From: Buxus sempervirens
Taxonomy: Eukaryota; Streptophyta; Magnoliopsida; Buxales; Buxaceae
DNA: 64,000 nucleotides
NCBI GenBank assembly: GCA_947561395.2
Contig: OX387190.1
Span: forward strand, 29,196,858 to 29,260,857
Direction: 5' to 3'
Below, in pieces: positions 1 to 12,289 of the stretch; the first letter of the stretch is position 1, and every line of letters starts with the position of its first letter. The notes beneath the pieces were generated by a model. That model made no database searches. It saw only the letters and a list, made by a program, of their open reading frames with translations, and had not been told where the DNA came from. The translations under genes and the position numbers were made by a program.

Positions 1-3000
1 CCATGTTTAGCAACCTTTTTTCCTTTGTCAGAAAAGACTCGGTGATAAGAGGAAGGTTGAAGCAGATGTAGCCATTCACTAATAAAGAACGAAGAATTAA
101 GCAATAATCTGTTGAATATGATGCTCCAATTTTTTGAGACGTCCTAATAATTCTATAGAAAAAAATTGATAACATAGTAAATGCCTTACTATGTTATATT
201 ATGCTTTTATGAACAATACAGTAAACATCATTGAAGTCAACCATTTGGTTCTTCTGTATGGCATTAAGAACATTTAATCTGATATGCAGGGGGACCAATC
301 TGGGGTCAACATATAGACCACCTCAGCGGGTCCAAATATTAAAGCACTGGTTTGGCACACTCTGAAACCATAAAGATCTTTATTTGACGCAACACAGTAA
401 AAAGTGTCGCAGCAAACCTAGGAATTGGACCTAGCTAAGCCACAAAGCAACAGTACTCTTGCAATTTATATATATTCTCTTACTAAAATATGAAGCTGGT
501 GAATGTGTGGCCCACTAGCTTTTCTATGTTCTAATCTAATTACTTATATGCCATCCATTCCTACTTTTGTTTCCCTTTTTTTAAGTTTTCACACATGGGA
601 TCTCAGAAACTCCCTTCTTCTTCTTTTTTCTCATTTTCTCGACTAGATTCTGTGATGCTTCCAGTTCCCATGGCTCAATTTTCTAGAAGACTCATTTCAT
701 ATTGTTTTGGGATATGAAAAATGAGGGACAGAGTCATTTTGTCCAGCAACTAAAGTGAGAAACAAAAGGGCACAGTTATGTTAATTTCTCATTTCTCTAT
801 GTTTGTCTTTCTGGTCCATTATTTCTTTAGAGCATGAGCTTATACCATATAAAAGTGATTAAATACGTCATAAAACTAGAGTAAGAAGTGCAATATGATA
901 GGCTTTTAACAACTCTAGAAATAATCATCTCCATAAACAGGAGGAGGATGTTATCCTTAAACAGAAAAGGCAGAGCAGGGAAGAATTAAACTTTAAAAAT
1001 AAGTCAAATAAAAATGGAAAAAAAAAGGACAAAAAAGTAGGACATCTGATTAGCGTTCCCTCTTCAAGGCAAAGGTCCTAATCAGATGCAAACTGACTGA
1101 AACTGGGACGGCAAGTGGAAAGATAAGAAGAAGAACCCTTGCAAGAAGCCCAATTTAGATATTAAAAATGGTTATTATGAATTAACAGTTGAAGTACTGA
1201 ATTGGATTTAGAGCATTTTATCACCTGTTTAAAAAGATGAAAGTATGTCCTTATTAAAACACAACCAAAATGCCAACCAGTTGACCCACATCACACTGAA
1301 TCATCTGGTACATAGAAGCTTGCACAGGCCAACTCCTCACATAGAATTGAGAAGGTTTGACACAATCTGATTAGGGGGCAGCATAGTGTTTGGTCAGTTG
1401 GTCCAGTCTGTTAATTCACAACTACTTCCCTTGTGAAGCTCTTATGACGGTCTGCACCTAGAATTACTTTAACTTAAATTGGAAGGGAATAAGGACACAA
1501 ATCAATTATTTATTTATAAAGCACGTTTCCTTGAAAACAATAGCTATTATTCAGCTGATCGGCAAAGTGCATAAATGCTTAATAAAGAAATCTTTAGAAA
1601 CACTATTTAAGGATTCAAATAAGCGTTAAAATAAAAATAATCATAATAAATAAGCATAAAAACCCTATGCCCAAGAAGGATGTACTTCCCTATATAACTC
1701 CATTGATCATCCAATAAGGTTTCGCCTTTTGGAACTGAGTATTAATCTCCCTCCAGTTGCTTCCAATCAAACAGTCTGAATTTTTTATCCAAGAAACCAA
1801 AAACACTGTCCCTTGAGTTTCTGTTTTAAGGAGTTAACACTGTTTTGATGATATCCAAAGAAAATTTAATCTCACCTGTGTTCTGAATTTATCATAGTTT
1901 CCTCTCTCAAGTTTCATTCCCACATATGAGAAGACAACATCCACTCCCGAAAAAGTAAACCACATCACCTCCACAGAAAAGGTTAATTTTTTGTTTGAGG
2001 AATCATACTAAGATTTTAATATGTGCTTCCTATAAAGGTAAACACCAAAAACAACCTATTAGAACTTTTGCTCTAATCTTCCCCATTATATTATTACTTA
2101 ATCACAGTATTTCCTTTTTGATCACAATCCAATTATTATTCCATATAATTTTTTGTAATTTATTTCACTTTTTTTTTTGGTAATTCCTAACTTTGTGGCC
2201 ACAGAACTTTGCTGCTTGTTACTTTGATTGCTCGAGTTCTTTCTTAACATGTAATAGAAAACGATATATTCATAGCCAATGAGAACTTTCAACAAAGTCA
2301 TCATCATTGAATAACTTGATATTGGTAAACCTAATCTCAATTGGTAATCCGAATCAAATCCATATCTATGATCTCATAAAAATTTAATTCTAGATGAAGG
2401 TGCGTAGCCTGAGAACGATAGAACATCAGTTCTTACCAATCATCAATGATATTTTTAGTCTGGATCATTTATTAGCAAATAATTGTATTCACTTATAAAA
2501 TCTGATCATAAAAACTTCCGATTTTGGCCAGTATGTCCTTCTTGAAGATATCTTGGATTGTAACAGGTTTTCAGACTAAGGAGGGTGGTAGGAGTGGTCT
2601 CTATCATAGACCCTTTATTTGCTGTTTTATAGTTTCTTCCTATTGGGTACACAATTTGTGTACTTGTACTTTATGCTGCTTTCATTAATGAATTCTGATT
2701 ACCGATCTATATATATATATTGGTCAGTATGTCCCTTATGCCAACAAATCTTACCACTGATCACAGCAACTTTGACGAAATAATATTGAGTTGACTTAAT
2801 GTTCTATGCAATCTTCAATTATATCATGACAATACACCTGCCTTTCCATGACACTGTCTGCTTCAATGGAGTTTGTCAAGTGTGTTTTTTTTAAAACTTT
2901 TTCCTTAATTTGCCTCGTTACTAAATTGCAGTAAAAGATTAAGATAAAATTGTAACAAAAAAAAAAGGCCAAAAGCAAATGTAATTTCTAGTTCATAAAA

Positions 3001-3277
3001 ATTCTATTGTATGGTGACATGCAACTTTTATGGAATCCTCAAGCATATGATGGTATAGAACACTTATCGAATATTTAAAATTTCTGATATTATCATCATT
3101 AGCAAGTCTTCAAAGGCCCTCTTATTTGATGCCCTTCATAACTAAACAAGCTGTTGGGTTGTGTTTCCAGTTAATCTAGAAAGAAGTGCTTGGACAATGA
3201 GGGAAATTAACTTCACATTCTGGATGGCATATATTAAAAACGATTATGTAAGTCGATGACAACAAAGATTATCTTAC
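1..3277. other. No recognised gene; probable long intron of HISN4
   Basis: AT-rich DNA with short open frames only. The last visible HISN4 exon ends at 3278 with a good donor, so on the minus strand this stretch should be intron 6 or later HISN4 sequence. I looked for HisF motifs (the conserved start of the barrel, the GGGIRD loop and the C-terminal phosphate-binding motifs) on the minus strand and did not find them. No repeat or RNA gene was recognised. Confidence 0.5.
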
Positions 3278-5581
3278 CTCCACTCTTTTCTGGGTGAAAC
3301 TGAACTGCATGGATATTTCCCCTACTAATAGATGCAATGAAATTTTCACTGTAGTTGCACATAGACGAGACCCATTCTTCATTAGCAATTGACTACAAGA
3401 AGACAGAATGAAATTAGATCAAGAGACAAAATCTGCATAGATGGACAGAAAGAAGAGGGAGGGAGGGAGGAAAAGAGGAAGGAGGTTTATGTATGTGTGT
3501 TGTGTGTGGGTGGGTGGGGGGAGTGCGTGTGAAGGGAGGGTTGTGGGTGGTTGGGCATACGGGTATAGCACGATATGAATGAACAAAGTAGACATGTTTG
3601 TCTCCAATATCATCCAAAATCCCTGACTCTTTTGTGATTTGCAAAGCATCCCACCCTATATGGGGTACTCTGAATCCCTTGGATGAGTCAAAACGTCCAA
3701 CTACTCCTGGTATCAGGCCAAGTCCTTTAACTGCAGAACATGTAATACAAAAGTCAATTTACAAGTGATAGAGTCACAAACTTAAAAGCATGTATATGCA
3801 TATTGTTTACCACGCGTATATATTCAGAATTTATTTACAGTTGGAATTCTCTGGTTGAAGAATCACAGTTTCAGAAAAATAGGGATATACAAATGTAGCA
3901 GAAGCATAAGGACAACAAGATATGGAAGACAGTTGATCCCTAAATATCATTATCACTGTCCTAACTTTTCCCCAGTAGAGCTCAGTCGAAATAAGTCGAG
4001 GACCTTGGTGCAACACCACCCAGTTCCTTGGGCTCTCAAATAGTCTTCAGGTTTACCAATTGGTATTTTTGTCCTCCTACTTGTAGTCTTTATGTATTCT
4101 CCTCATCTAAATGGGGCTAGGTCTTCTTTAATTGATGTGAAACAACAACATTTTTACTGATAAGGAAAAAAGAAAAAATGAAAAGCATGGTGCCCACAAA
4201 TCAATATAGTTGTTGTATAATAGCTTCTAAGAGGATAACGAAAAAATCTGCATGCCTTTGTTTCTTATGATCTAAATGTATGGACAGAATGTGTATTTTA
4301 AGGACAAACTATAAGAAAAGTAGAGGCATCAAACATTAACCTGGGCCATTCTCTTCACTGGATTCAAAAAGTAGCTGAAGTCCAAGACAAATGCCTAAAA
4401 AGGGGCGATCATTTTCAATGTAGGAACAGAGTGCTTCAGCCATCCTGCAAAACATATATACAGGATGCTTTCATAACCAGATGCAATTCAGCATTTAATG
4501 ATCACAATAAAAAAATTAAAAAAAAATGATTATGTAAATTATCAATTCATATCATGTGTACAGATTTTTGTCCATCAGCATGGCATGATAATCAATATGA
4601 TTAGTTTGCTCTAAAGGATCCTCGATCAGAATAAATAAATAAAAATAACAAAAACAGAAACGAAATTGCTCTTGTACAAGCTATCATCGCTAAATGAAGC
4701 ATAATTTAGATTTTCTCTACTGCATTTGCAACCATGAAAGAATGGTGAGTCACAATATCATAAATTAAATACTATGAGGTCAAGTAGTAATTACCCATTT
4801 CGAGACAGCACATCCATCGCTGCAGCAAAAGCCCCAACACCAGGAAAAATAAGGCGATTGGCATTAAGAATGTCTTCTGGGGTTTGCACCTAGAAAATAC
4901 TATAGCCGTCATTCGGTAATTGTAAGTGTCTTCTCCTTCCAAATCAATTAAAACAACCTTTCTATGATACCTAAACTAAACAAAGCTGGCACCTTCCAAA
5001 AAAAAAAAATTCAGGAAGCCACTAACAAATACTTGCTCTCAAAAAATATTCATTTTGATCATTCTTACTTTCTTCTTCGTGTTCTTCATTTCTATACCAA
5101 CCCTACTACGCAGTGCGCGAAATGCTATTTCGATTACTCGATATCCATGTGTATTAACCCAATAATTGCATTACGCAGTTTCGCTGCAATTGTACTCATT
5201 GAGACATTCGCAAATGGAATCGATCATTAGAAAAGGAAGCCAAACTCACATCTTTGATCTCGTAACCCAAAAATCGAACCGCATTTCTGACGCTTCGAAC
5301 ATTGCCAGCGCCATAATCCAGTAGAGTGACCACTAAATAAAAACCAAAATACAAACATCTATCGAGTAAAAAACAATGGGATCAGAGGAGAGAAATCGAG
5401 ATAAAGCGAGGGAAAGAGAGTATTTACCAGAATCTCCTCCACCGGCAGCAGCACGAACAGAGAAGGTCGTCGATTTAAAGCTAATATCCTTTCGGGGAAT
5501 GCCACCGTGAGGAGAAAAAGGAGAAGCACGGCGAGATCGGAAGGAGCTTATCTTCGCGGAAGAGTAAAAAGCCGCCTCCAT
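3278..5581 (-). CDS. HISN4: Imidazole glycerol phosphate synthase hisHF, chloroplastic (5' half)
   Basis: Bifunctional histidine-biosynthesis enzyme. The HisH glutaminase supplies ammonia to HisF, which makes imidazole glycerol phosphate and AICAR; in plants both are one plastid protein. Six exons are visible: 5581-5428, 5332-5250, 4889-4795, 4444-4341, 3730-3561 and 3392-3278 (721 nt, 240 codons plus one base). All junctions are GT-AG and the phases agree. The first ~50 residues are Ser/Arg-rich without acids, as in a transit peptide. The HisH domain starts at the [11 protein letters not shown] motif (about residue 53). The glutaminase nucleophile is Cys130 in [10 protein letters not shown], and His235 and Glu237 of the triad lie in VQFHPEKSG. 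Start chosen at the only ATG before the transit peptide. The HisF barrel is absent from the remaining 3.3 kb, so either intron 6 is longer than 3.2 kb or the locus is truncated. Family identity is certain; completeness is not. Confidence 0.93.
3393..3560. repeat. Purine/G-rich low-complexity tract in HISN4 intron 5
   Basis: The plus strand carries GGGAGGGAGGGAGG (3457-3470), then GGGTGGGTGGGGGG (3508-3521) and further GGG runs to about 3555. The gene is on the minus strand, so the G-rich strand is the template. It could form a quadruplex; no function is shown. The intron is flanked by normal splice sites. Confidence 0.7.
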
Positions 5582-5974
5582 TGCGAATGAGTGAGAACTT
5601 TAGAGCAATTTAGGCTCCGTTTGTGTTTTTAACTTTTTAGTGCCATTTTGGCCGCTTCGGTCGCGCTTGATTCTGACAGGTCGCCTGAGAACACGCGCGA
5701 TGCGCGCGTATAATCTCGCAATTGACGTTGGAGCGTGGTTTGGAACCTTTCGAACCATGCAATGTTCATGACCGTCCAATCAGGCGCTTTAAAGGAAAAA
5801 AGTTGATGGGCCGTGCATTGTATTAAATTCAGCGAAACTTTTGTGCCATCAAAATTGTTGGATTCCGCAATTAGGTATATGATCATTGAGCGTCTTGAAT
5901 TGATGGCAATTAAAATTAAATCAAATAATACCTTCGCTGGCTCGTAATAGATGTAATCGACTAAGTACGGCATA
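5582..5974 (-). promoter_or_regulatory. HISN4 5'-flanking region
   Basis: Sequence between the HISN4 ATG and the upstream LINE. It should hold the 5' UTR and proximal promoter. I see no convincing TATA box. A 114-codon minus-strand open frame here resembles no known protein and is probably chance. Confidence 0.4.
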
Positions 5975-5988
5975 AATGAGATGTGAAC

Positions 5989-6777
5989 TTTTTTTTTTTG
6001 ATGGTGAAACGTGAATATATTAAGCAGGACCAGCTACACTTCTTGTTGTCAACCTCCCTCTCGCATCATCGCTCAACAGGGAAGCAATGTAGGGAGGGGG
6101 GCGAACAAACCAAGTACAAGAAAAATAATCCAGCGCGAAGTTGGCAAGCGCATCAGCTGATATGTTTCCTTCGCGATAGGTATGTCTGAACAGCAGAGAT
6201 TAAAATCTATTCCAGAATTATAAACATTGCGAGATGAGCCCTCAAATGCTCCACGGAACATCGTCTGTTGGCTTTGAGAGAAGAGTAATGATATCAAAAG
6301 AATCCCCTTCAATAATGACGTGAGTAAAGTGCATAGCATCCGCCATTCTAAGACTTTGAAGCGCTCCCCAGGCTTCGGCTTGTAAGGCCGATTGACTTCC
6401 CAATTCAATAGCAAAGCCGCCCAAAAATTTCCCTATGTAATCTCTGCATACTCCTCCGATTGCAGCAAGTCCCACCCAACTCCTAGAGGCTCCATCGAAG
6501 TTAAACTTGACGAAAGGAGGGAGAGGAGACTGCCAGCCGATTTGAATGTTATATCTTGATGTGGGGGTATCTGTCTTGACCTTCATTAGGACTTGTGAGT
6601 CCTCCATTCGCATGACCATAAGTCTACAAGCTCTTTCAATACTTGGTTGCTTTCCATCAAAGATTGCTGAGTTCCGCATCTTCCAAATGACGGATATGAA
6701 ATTTGCAATACCTGTGATATATAGCAGATTGTCAATTTCCTTGTGCTGGGCAAGAAAACCACACACTTGAGAAAACC
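5989..6777 (-). mobile_element. 5'-truncated LINE (RNase H end) with target duplication
   Basis: Read on the minus strand, the insert encodes the end of a plant non-LTR reverse-transcriptase polyprotein: a VIWKMRNSAIFDG-type linker, then an RNase H domain with FNFDGASR, GGVCRD, EAWGALQSL and IIEGDS motifs. In-frame stops follow (from 6244-6242), and a further in-frame piece around 6193-6120 contains the REGNISADALA motif, so the copy is dead. It ends in a poly-A tail, seen as a T run at about 5989-5999 on the plus strand. The flanks AATGAGATGTGAAC (5975-5988) and AATGAGGTGTGAAC (6778-6791) match at 13 of 14 bases and are read as the target duplication, which fixes both ends. The insertion lies about 400 bp upstream of the HISN4 start. 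Confidence 0.85.
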
Positions 6778-6791
6778 AATGAGGTGTGAAC

Positions 6792-8090
6792 AATGTTATT
6801 TACGCCTGTGCTATAGAAATTATAAGTCTCTTTTGCTCTATATGAACAAGAATAAGAAGAACATATGTAAAACCTTCTTTGTCCTTAATATAACAGGAAA
6901 TAAACATTGAAGTTTGGGTTAAACAAAGTTAGTGTTCAACTGAAACGAAAACAAGGCATTTCATCAAAGATTTGTCGAAACCCGTTGGAAAAGCTTGTTG
7001 AGATAATAATGTTGGGAAATAATTACGCTCGTAAAAAAGGTACAAATCCCCATAGAAAGTAAGTAACAATTAGAAAATGTTTTACTTGAACGTTTATACA
7101 TGTAATCTTGGCAAATATTCCACTATCACTTTATTGATATTTTTTATTTATTAAAATACGGTAACAAATAGTTTACTTAAGCAGTATAGATAAGAAAAGA
7201 AAAGAACTTTCCATTAAAAATTGTATGTTTAATTTGTTCATAACTTTCTAAAATAACTCCATTTCTACATTAAAGCTTTCCTTGCAAAATAAAATGGAAG
7301 CATTAGAAAGATATGGTAAGTATTCTTTTACTTTCATTCCCACTATTTTCTGGTTAATCGAACCCATTTGGAAGAAAAAAGATGTTGAAGGATATATGGA
7401 TTAGAGCAATAATCTAGAGTGATATAATATAGTCGGGATAGAGACGTCGGCAAAAGATATCTAGCTTTTTTTTTTTTTTTTTTGTGAAAATATCTAGCTT
7501 CAATTTGGTAAGCAGCCGAAGTGCAATTATAAAAAAAATGTGGCATATATTTAAAAAAATATCATAAACGCCCCATTTAAGTTACTAAACAAAAGTCAGC
7601 CCATAACGATGATCCTTACCGCGAGTATTCTAATTGGTTGGTCCGATCTGTCTTTTGAAATCTAATCTGTACCTGAGCTCCGTATTATAAAATTCCCCTT
7701 AATAACTTATTTTACCCAAAAAATACTTTTAATGAGAATTTACCGCGAAAAGTAACCAAAAAAGCGGGCCTCTCCACGTGCAGCCGACTTGACATTTGTG
7801 TGGACAATTTTACCCATCCTACTCTGAACGAAATCGTCTGCAACCCTTCACTGCAACGTAAGCTATTAAGTGACCCACATGAAAATATTTACAGAAAATT
7901 ATGACCGTGAGATGCTCCACACGGCAGCATCTCACAATCATAGCAGTTTGTAGTACAGTAAAGCCTTGCAGAGGTTTGCATCCTATCGTACCCTTCCTCT
8001 CAACTTTGATTGTCGTGTCAACTCTACGTATCAACGGGTAAAGGGCAGGGTGCCCGACTGCCCGCCGCTTTACGGCGATACACTCGAGTC
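6792..8090. other. Intergenic, no gene seen
   Basis: AT-rich spacer between the divergent HISN4 and A20/AN1 genes. It contains an 18-base T run near 7467-7484. The last few hundred bases become more GC-rich and are probably the A20/AN1 promoter. No protein or RNA feature was recognised. Confidence 0.5.
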
Positions 8091-8098
8091 TATAAAAC
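8091..8098 (+). promoter_or_regulatory. TATA box of the A20/AN1 zinc-finger gene
   Basis: TATAAAAC in a GC-richer context, followed within about 30-60 bp by a CT-rich stretch suited to transcription start. It lies at the expected distance upstream of the probable 5'-UTR first exon. Confidence 0.6.
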
Positions 8099-8285
8099 GC
8101 AGTCTCAACTTTAAAGGCAACAGCCTGGTTTTCCTCTCGTCAGTTTCATCATTTGGCGTCTTCGGAGAGAGAGATCTCTCTCTTACGATTTTGGTGTAAT
8201 CGCTACTCTAGATCTTCGAATCAAGATCGTAGAATCGATGATTATCGGGGAAATGGCAAAAAATTCTCAAAAGAATCGCAATCAG

Positions 8286-8874
8286 GTAGATTATTCCTCA
8301 GAGTTGGATCCAGTCGCCGAAGATTCCTCGTGACAAAATCCCAGATTTTATTTTGTTTTTGTTTTTTTTTCCTGTTTTGTCCTTTGAGAGTTATTTAGGG
8401 GTGGTTCCATTAGGGTTTCAAATTCCGGGGCTTTTGACCTTTATCGTGAAACGGGGTAAGTCGAGCTAGGGTTCTGGCTTTAATTTTATTGTTGGACCAG
8501 AGTTTATCGTTTTTTTTTTTTAATGAATTTGTGTGTATCGAAGAATTTGAATTTAAGTTTGAGGTTTGGAGGTTCAATTATGTCGGGGGTTTTGAAATGA
8601 TATGAATCTGAAGGGACGTTACAGTGCTTTGTGACTGGTGTTCTCTTTTTTAGAAATTTTTGTTCTGAATCTGAATTTCGGCTGGCAGGCATCGGAACTC
8701 GTTGAATTGTCTGTTTTGACTTGTTCTTTGTTGGTTTTGTGATGGGTTCTGAGTTGGTCCGGTTAGGGTTTGCAACTTCTTTTAATTGAAGTCTTTGTTT
8801 CTCTGTTACTCGAGATCAGTAGGAGAGAAATCAGAGTTTTTCGTTTCTGAGTTTTTGTTGGTTGGGTCGTCTAG
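8286..8874 (+). other. Probable 5'-UTR intron of the A20/AN1 gene
   Basis: A donor follows the ATCAG ending at 8285 and an acceptor CTAG ends at 8874, 32 bp before the start codon. The stretch is T-rich, as plant introns are. A 5'-UTR intron is common in plant A20/AN1 genes. The exact acceptor is inferred, since other AG sites exist nearby. Confidence 0.5.
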
Positions 8875-8906
8875 GTTTCCATTATTATTATTTATTTTTC
8901 TCTGGA

Positions 8907-9398
8907 ATGGAGCAAGAGTCACAGAAAAGGGAAGTCGAGGACACTGGCTGCCAGACGTCGAACGCTCCTATCCTCTGCGCAAACAACTGCGGATTCTATG
9001 GAACTGCTGCAACCAACAATCTCTGCTCGAAATGCTACAAAGAGTTATTTTCCAAGCCATTCAAGGCTTCCATTGATGAAATGTTTGTAGAGAAAAAGGT
9101 GGATGAACCAGTTACTGAAACAAAGGGCCTGGTCGGCGAGGATGAAGGAGCTAAATCCACTACTAGTGAGGAAGGAACCACTTCTGAAGACCCAGGAAAA
9201 CAAACCCCCAACCGTTGCAGTTTCTGCAGGAAGCGTACTGGATTGACTGGATTCAAGTGCCGATGTGGGCACACATTTTGCTCTCAGCATCGCTACTCCG
9301 ACAAGCACAATTGCTTGTTTGATTACAAAAGTGCAGGGCAGGATGCTATTGCAAAGGCAAATCCAATTGTCAAGGCCGACAAGGTTGATAAGATCTGA
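8907..9398 (+). CDS. A20/AN1 zinc-finger stress-associated protein (SAP)
   Basis: Intronless coding exon of 163 residues, a typical SAP length. The N-terminal A20 finger has Cys24, Cys28, Cys40 and Cys43 (Cx3C-x11-Cx2C). An acidic, Ser/Thr-rich linker (about residues 60-100) follows. The AN1 finger has Cys104, Cys107, Cys118, Cys120, Cys125, His128, His134 and Cys136. In plants such proteins bind ubiquitin or act as E3-like regulators in abiotic-stress responses; that role is family knowledge. The ATG at 8907 is preferred to the in-frame one at 8862 because the family begins MEQES/MAQES-like just before the A20 finger and because 8862 lies in the probable 5'-UTR intron. The gene has its own TATA box and is divergent from HISN4. 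Confidence 0.95.
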   Translation: MEQESQKREVEDTGCQTSNAPILCANNCGFYGTAATNNLCSKCYKELFSKPFKASIDEMFVEKKVDEPVTETKGLVGEDEGAKSTTSEEGTTSEDPGKQTPNRCSFCRKRTGLTGFKCRCGHTFCSQHRYSDKHNCLFDYKSAGQDAIAKANPIVKADKVDKI

Positions 9399-10650
9399 TG
9401 GGGATTGCATGCTGGAGAGTACTGGAGGCGAAGCCAATAGTTGTTTATGGGGTAGCGAGTAGGGGATCTGTTGCTATATGAATTATGATTTAAATTGCTT
9501 ATATGCCTTGAAATCTCGAAATAAGTCTTTTTGTCAATGATCATTTGTGTTTGGTGTGTACAGTTCCGAATTATATATTATCTTATGCTATTGGAATTGA
9601 AACTTCTCGGTTAAGTTTCTGTTTTGATTATCTTTCAATGTCTTAAAAGTTATAGCTTCGTGCATGGTTTATGATCTGGATCTTACAAAGTTAGGTTTGT
9701 CAATACCTTGTGCTTTCTGTTGGTAAGTACTAAGTACTCGCAGGCAATATATTGCCTTGATGGAATTATTTTCATGTTGCTGCATTATAAAATTATATTG
9801 ATGCATATGAACAGACTGAGTCCTTGTGTTTTACTGGAGTCTGCAATGCTTGTTTATTTTCCTATCCTGTTTTTAAAAAAAATTTAAACATGAGTAATGG
9901 CACCAATAAAGGATATAGTGACTACTAAGTGCAGTTATGACTACCACCTAATTGAGCTTTTTTGGGTCCTAATTGTTCTATGTTTCGGAAGTCACTTTGG
10001 GGTTTTTGTCATGAGCATTGAGTATTATTGTGTCCACTCATATTACTTAAGTTTGAGCAGGAATGCAATTGAATGGTTATCAGGTCTAGCACTCATTGAA
10101 ATGCTATCTTCCAACCCATTTCTTGATATGAATTCATGCTTTCTCACACTTTAGCCTGTACTATTGTTTCCGGAGTACTGCTTGAACTCCATTGGAAATG
10201 AAAGAGAACACGGTTCACCTATACTATTTCAGTATATCCTACTCTCAAATCTTTACTGATCAACAGAGCTATACACTGCTAAGAAAAGCAATTCCATTTC
10301 CATAGAGTTTGGAATGCTCCAGATCCTCTGCTCCAAGATGTAACCTGAATCTGATAACCGCCCTTTTTTATGATAGATTCAACGAAGGGAATAAGTGCTT
10401 GTGATGAGAACTTTACTTGGAAGATGTACGTTTATCATGGAGTTTCAACTGCTTATAATACCTATTAAACAATTGCTTGATCTTGAGTGAAGAGATGGAG
10501 GGGTATGCTGATTTGTTCAACAAACAGGTAGTCATGTTTTGGGCCAGAAGGTAAGATCCTCTCTCTGTATTGTGATGGAGGGGTATGCTGACTTGTTTCT
10601 TTTTTTCTACAGTATGCATGTCTCATTGATTCTTGGCTAGGTCTTATAGC
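9399..10650. other. 3' flank of the A20/AN1 gene and intergenic DNA
   Basis: The first 200-300 bp are T-rich with AATAA-like signals and probably hold the 3' UTR. Beyond that no gene is visible. A 20-bp string starting GATGGAGGGGTATGCTGA occurs twice about 80 bp apart near 10,494 and 10,575. Confidence 0.45.
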
Positions 10651-10890
10651 AGTTTCTTCTTCTTCTTTTATTTATTTATTTATTCAAGGGTTATTGGGGA
10701 AGGGGAATGCACACATCCGATCACTTCCCTCCGAGGGAGCGATGTTCTTTGACACATGTGAGCCGTCTATCCGAGGTGGTGGTAGGCTCTCGAGCAGACT
10801 CCCTTTATGTTGCTGAAGGCGGGAGTGAAACCCTAGTCTAGGCTACGACGAGCCAAGACCTTACTGGTAGATGCTAGAGCACGCGTCACC
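10651..10890 (-). mobile_element. SINE-like repeat (tRNA-derived promoter pattern)
   Basis: On the minus strand the block starts at GGTGACGCGTGC (10890 downward). It has an A-box-like segment running into AGTAAGGTCTTGGCTCG and, about 30 bp on, a B-box-like GGTTTCACTCCC. It ends in an AAATA/AAG-rich tail (10651-10690). That order matches plant tRNA-derived SINEs. The boxes are degenerate and the target duplication is short and uncertain (GCAGTT near both ends). It could also be a fragment of another dispersed repeat. Confidence 0.4.
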
Positions 10891-12280
10891 TTAATCTTTG
10901 CAGTTATGTTTCTAGATCATCTCGGCTACTATTTCGGAAGAGACTGTATTGTTGTCGCCTATTGATTAATAGGCTCAATGGAACATTAAGATTTAAGATC
11001 AAATGCCTTTTTCTCCCTTCAGGCAATCTAAACTGGTCGTTATCTCTACCATGAGGTTGTGAACCCTCATCGTCCATTTTCTCTTCACATTTTTTCCATC
11101 TTTTGGGCTCTGCTTGTTTCAATGGAAAACATTTTCCAACATAAAAAGTTTTTTGGGAACAATAAATAAAGAAAACATGATATTTTCTTGCTAAACGTAT
11201 AACTTTACATGTTTAAAGATAGACAAATAGATAAGCATAGCAAATAGATATTCATAAACATATGAAATATACTTTAATTTTATGTTTTAAAAAATGTTAA
11301 TTGAGATGGAAAATAAATATATGTACTTCTATCTGTATTTGTCATTCTGCTTTATAAAAACATTAATTTTTTTTAGTTTTTATATTTTTGGAATAAAAAA
11401 TGCAATGGTACAAGCACACGTGTCAATGAGACTGTAATGAAACAATGCATAAGGCCCCAAACGAAAATGACACCAAAACATGTACGGTTAGTTTTGAATT
11501 AAATATAAATATATATGTGTGTAAGTGTGTTCTATCACAATACTCTCAAGTTTTCTTTTTGCAACAAGGCCATTTTTGCCAAGTTAATAACGATTTGGTC
11601 AATTCAAACCTTCTAAACTACCAATATCCATATACTTTATAAAGGCTATAAGCATCTCGTTTTTGCACCCCCTCTAAAAACCAAAAATGAGAATCCTTAA
11701 AGATAGATCAAACTCCAAGGAGCACAAGTTGACTTTCTACCTGAACTTAATTTGACTACTATAATCTATTCCGATAAATAGGAAATCTCGACATGATTCT
11801 AATGCAATTGAGTTTGCGTAAATCAGAGTCTGGATGAAGAAGATATGAGCAAAATAGTAAAAAGGCAATAAAATGCAGAAAGTGTTCACAAGTTTGAACA
11901 CGTGACAAGTGCGCAGATTGCGTTCACCAAGTGTCAAATCAAATCGAATCGAATCAAATCGGTCAAATCAAGGTAAAATAAAGAATCAAATCTAATTGAT
12001 TTGCAAAGATCTAGCAAAATCGTATACTATATACAGTTATGCCCAAACCATACATAGTATGTGGTTAGGATTGATTCTCTATTGATTGCAGATCTGTCAG
12101 AAGATCTATCATGTACAGTTCTAAGATACGCAAATCTTGCCAGAAATCTATCTGAAAATCGAATCGGATCAAAAAAGATTTTTACAACCGTACTTGAAGT
12201 ACCATTGTATTACAACCATATTTATGCAACTAGAACAATGATGATGTGTAAGGATTGAATATTTATGCAACTAGAACAAC
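10891..12280. other. Intergenic, AT-rich, no gene seen
   Basis: No open frame resembles a known protein. A short AATCGAATC/AAATC simple-sequence stretch lies at about 11,935-11,965. The last 250 bp resemble the LTR-like material that follows but no ends could be drawn. Confidence 0.4.
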
Positions 12281-12289
12281 CATATTTAT

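Noticed and set aside
290-480. GC-richer stretch with GACGCAACACAG...GTGTCGCAG as a possible CACTA-type transposon remnant
   Set aside because: No terminal repeats, target duplication or transposase could be found; too little to call.
5629-5973. 114-codon minus-strand frame upstream of HISN4
   Set aside because: No recognisable motif; it lies in the 5' flank of HISN4 and outside the LINE as delimited by its target duplication.
6073-6414. 113-codon minus-strand frame in the LINE
   Set aside because: It is out of frame with the RNase H motifs of the element; a shadow of the decayed coding sequence.
9035-9437. Antisense frames over the A20/AN1 gene
   Set aside because: Shadows of the real zinc-finger coding exon.
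10494-10600. Repeated 20-bp string as a regulatory array
   Set aside because: Only two copies, no further structure; probably a small local duplication.
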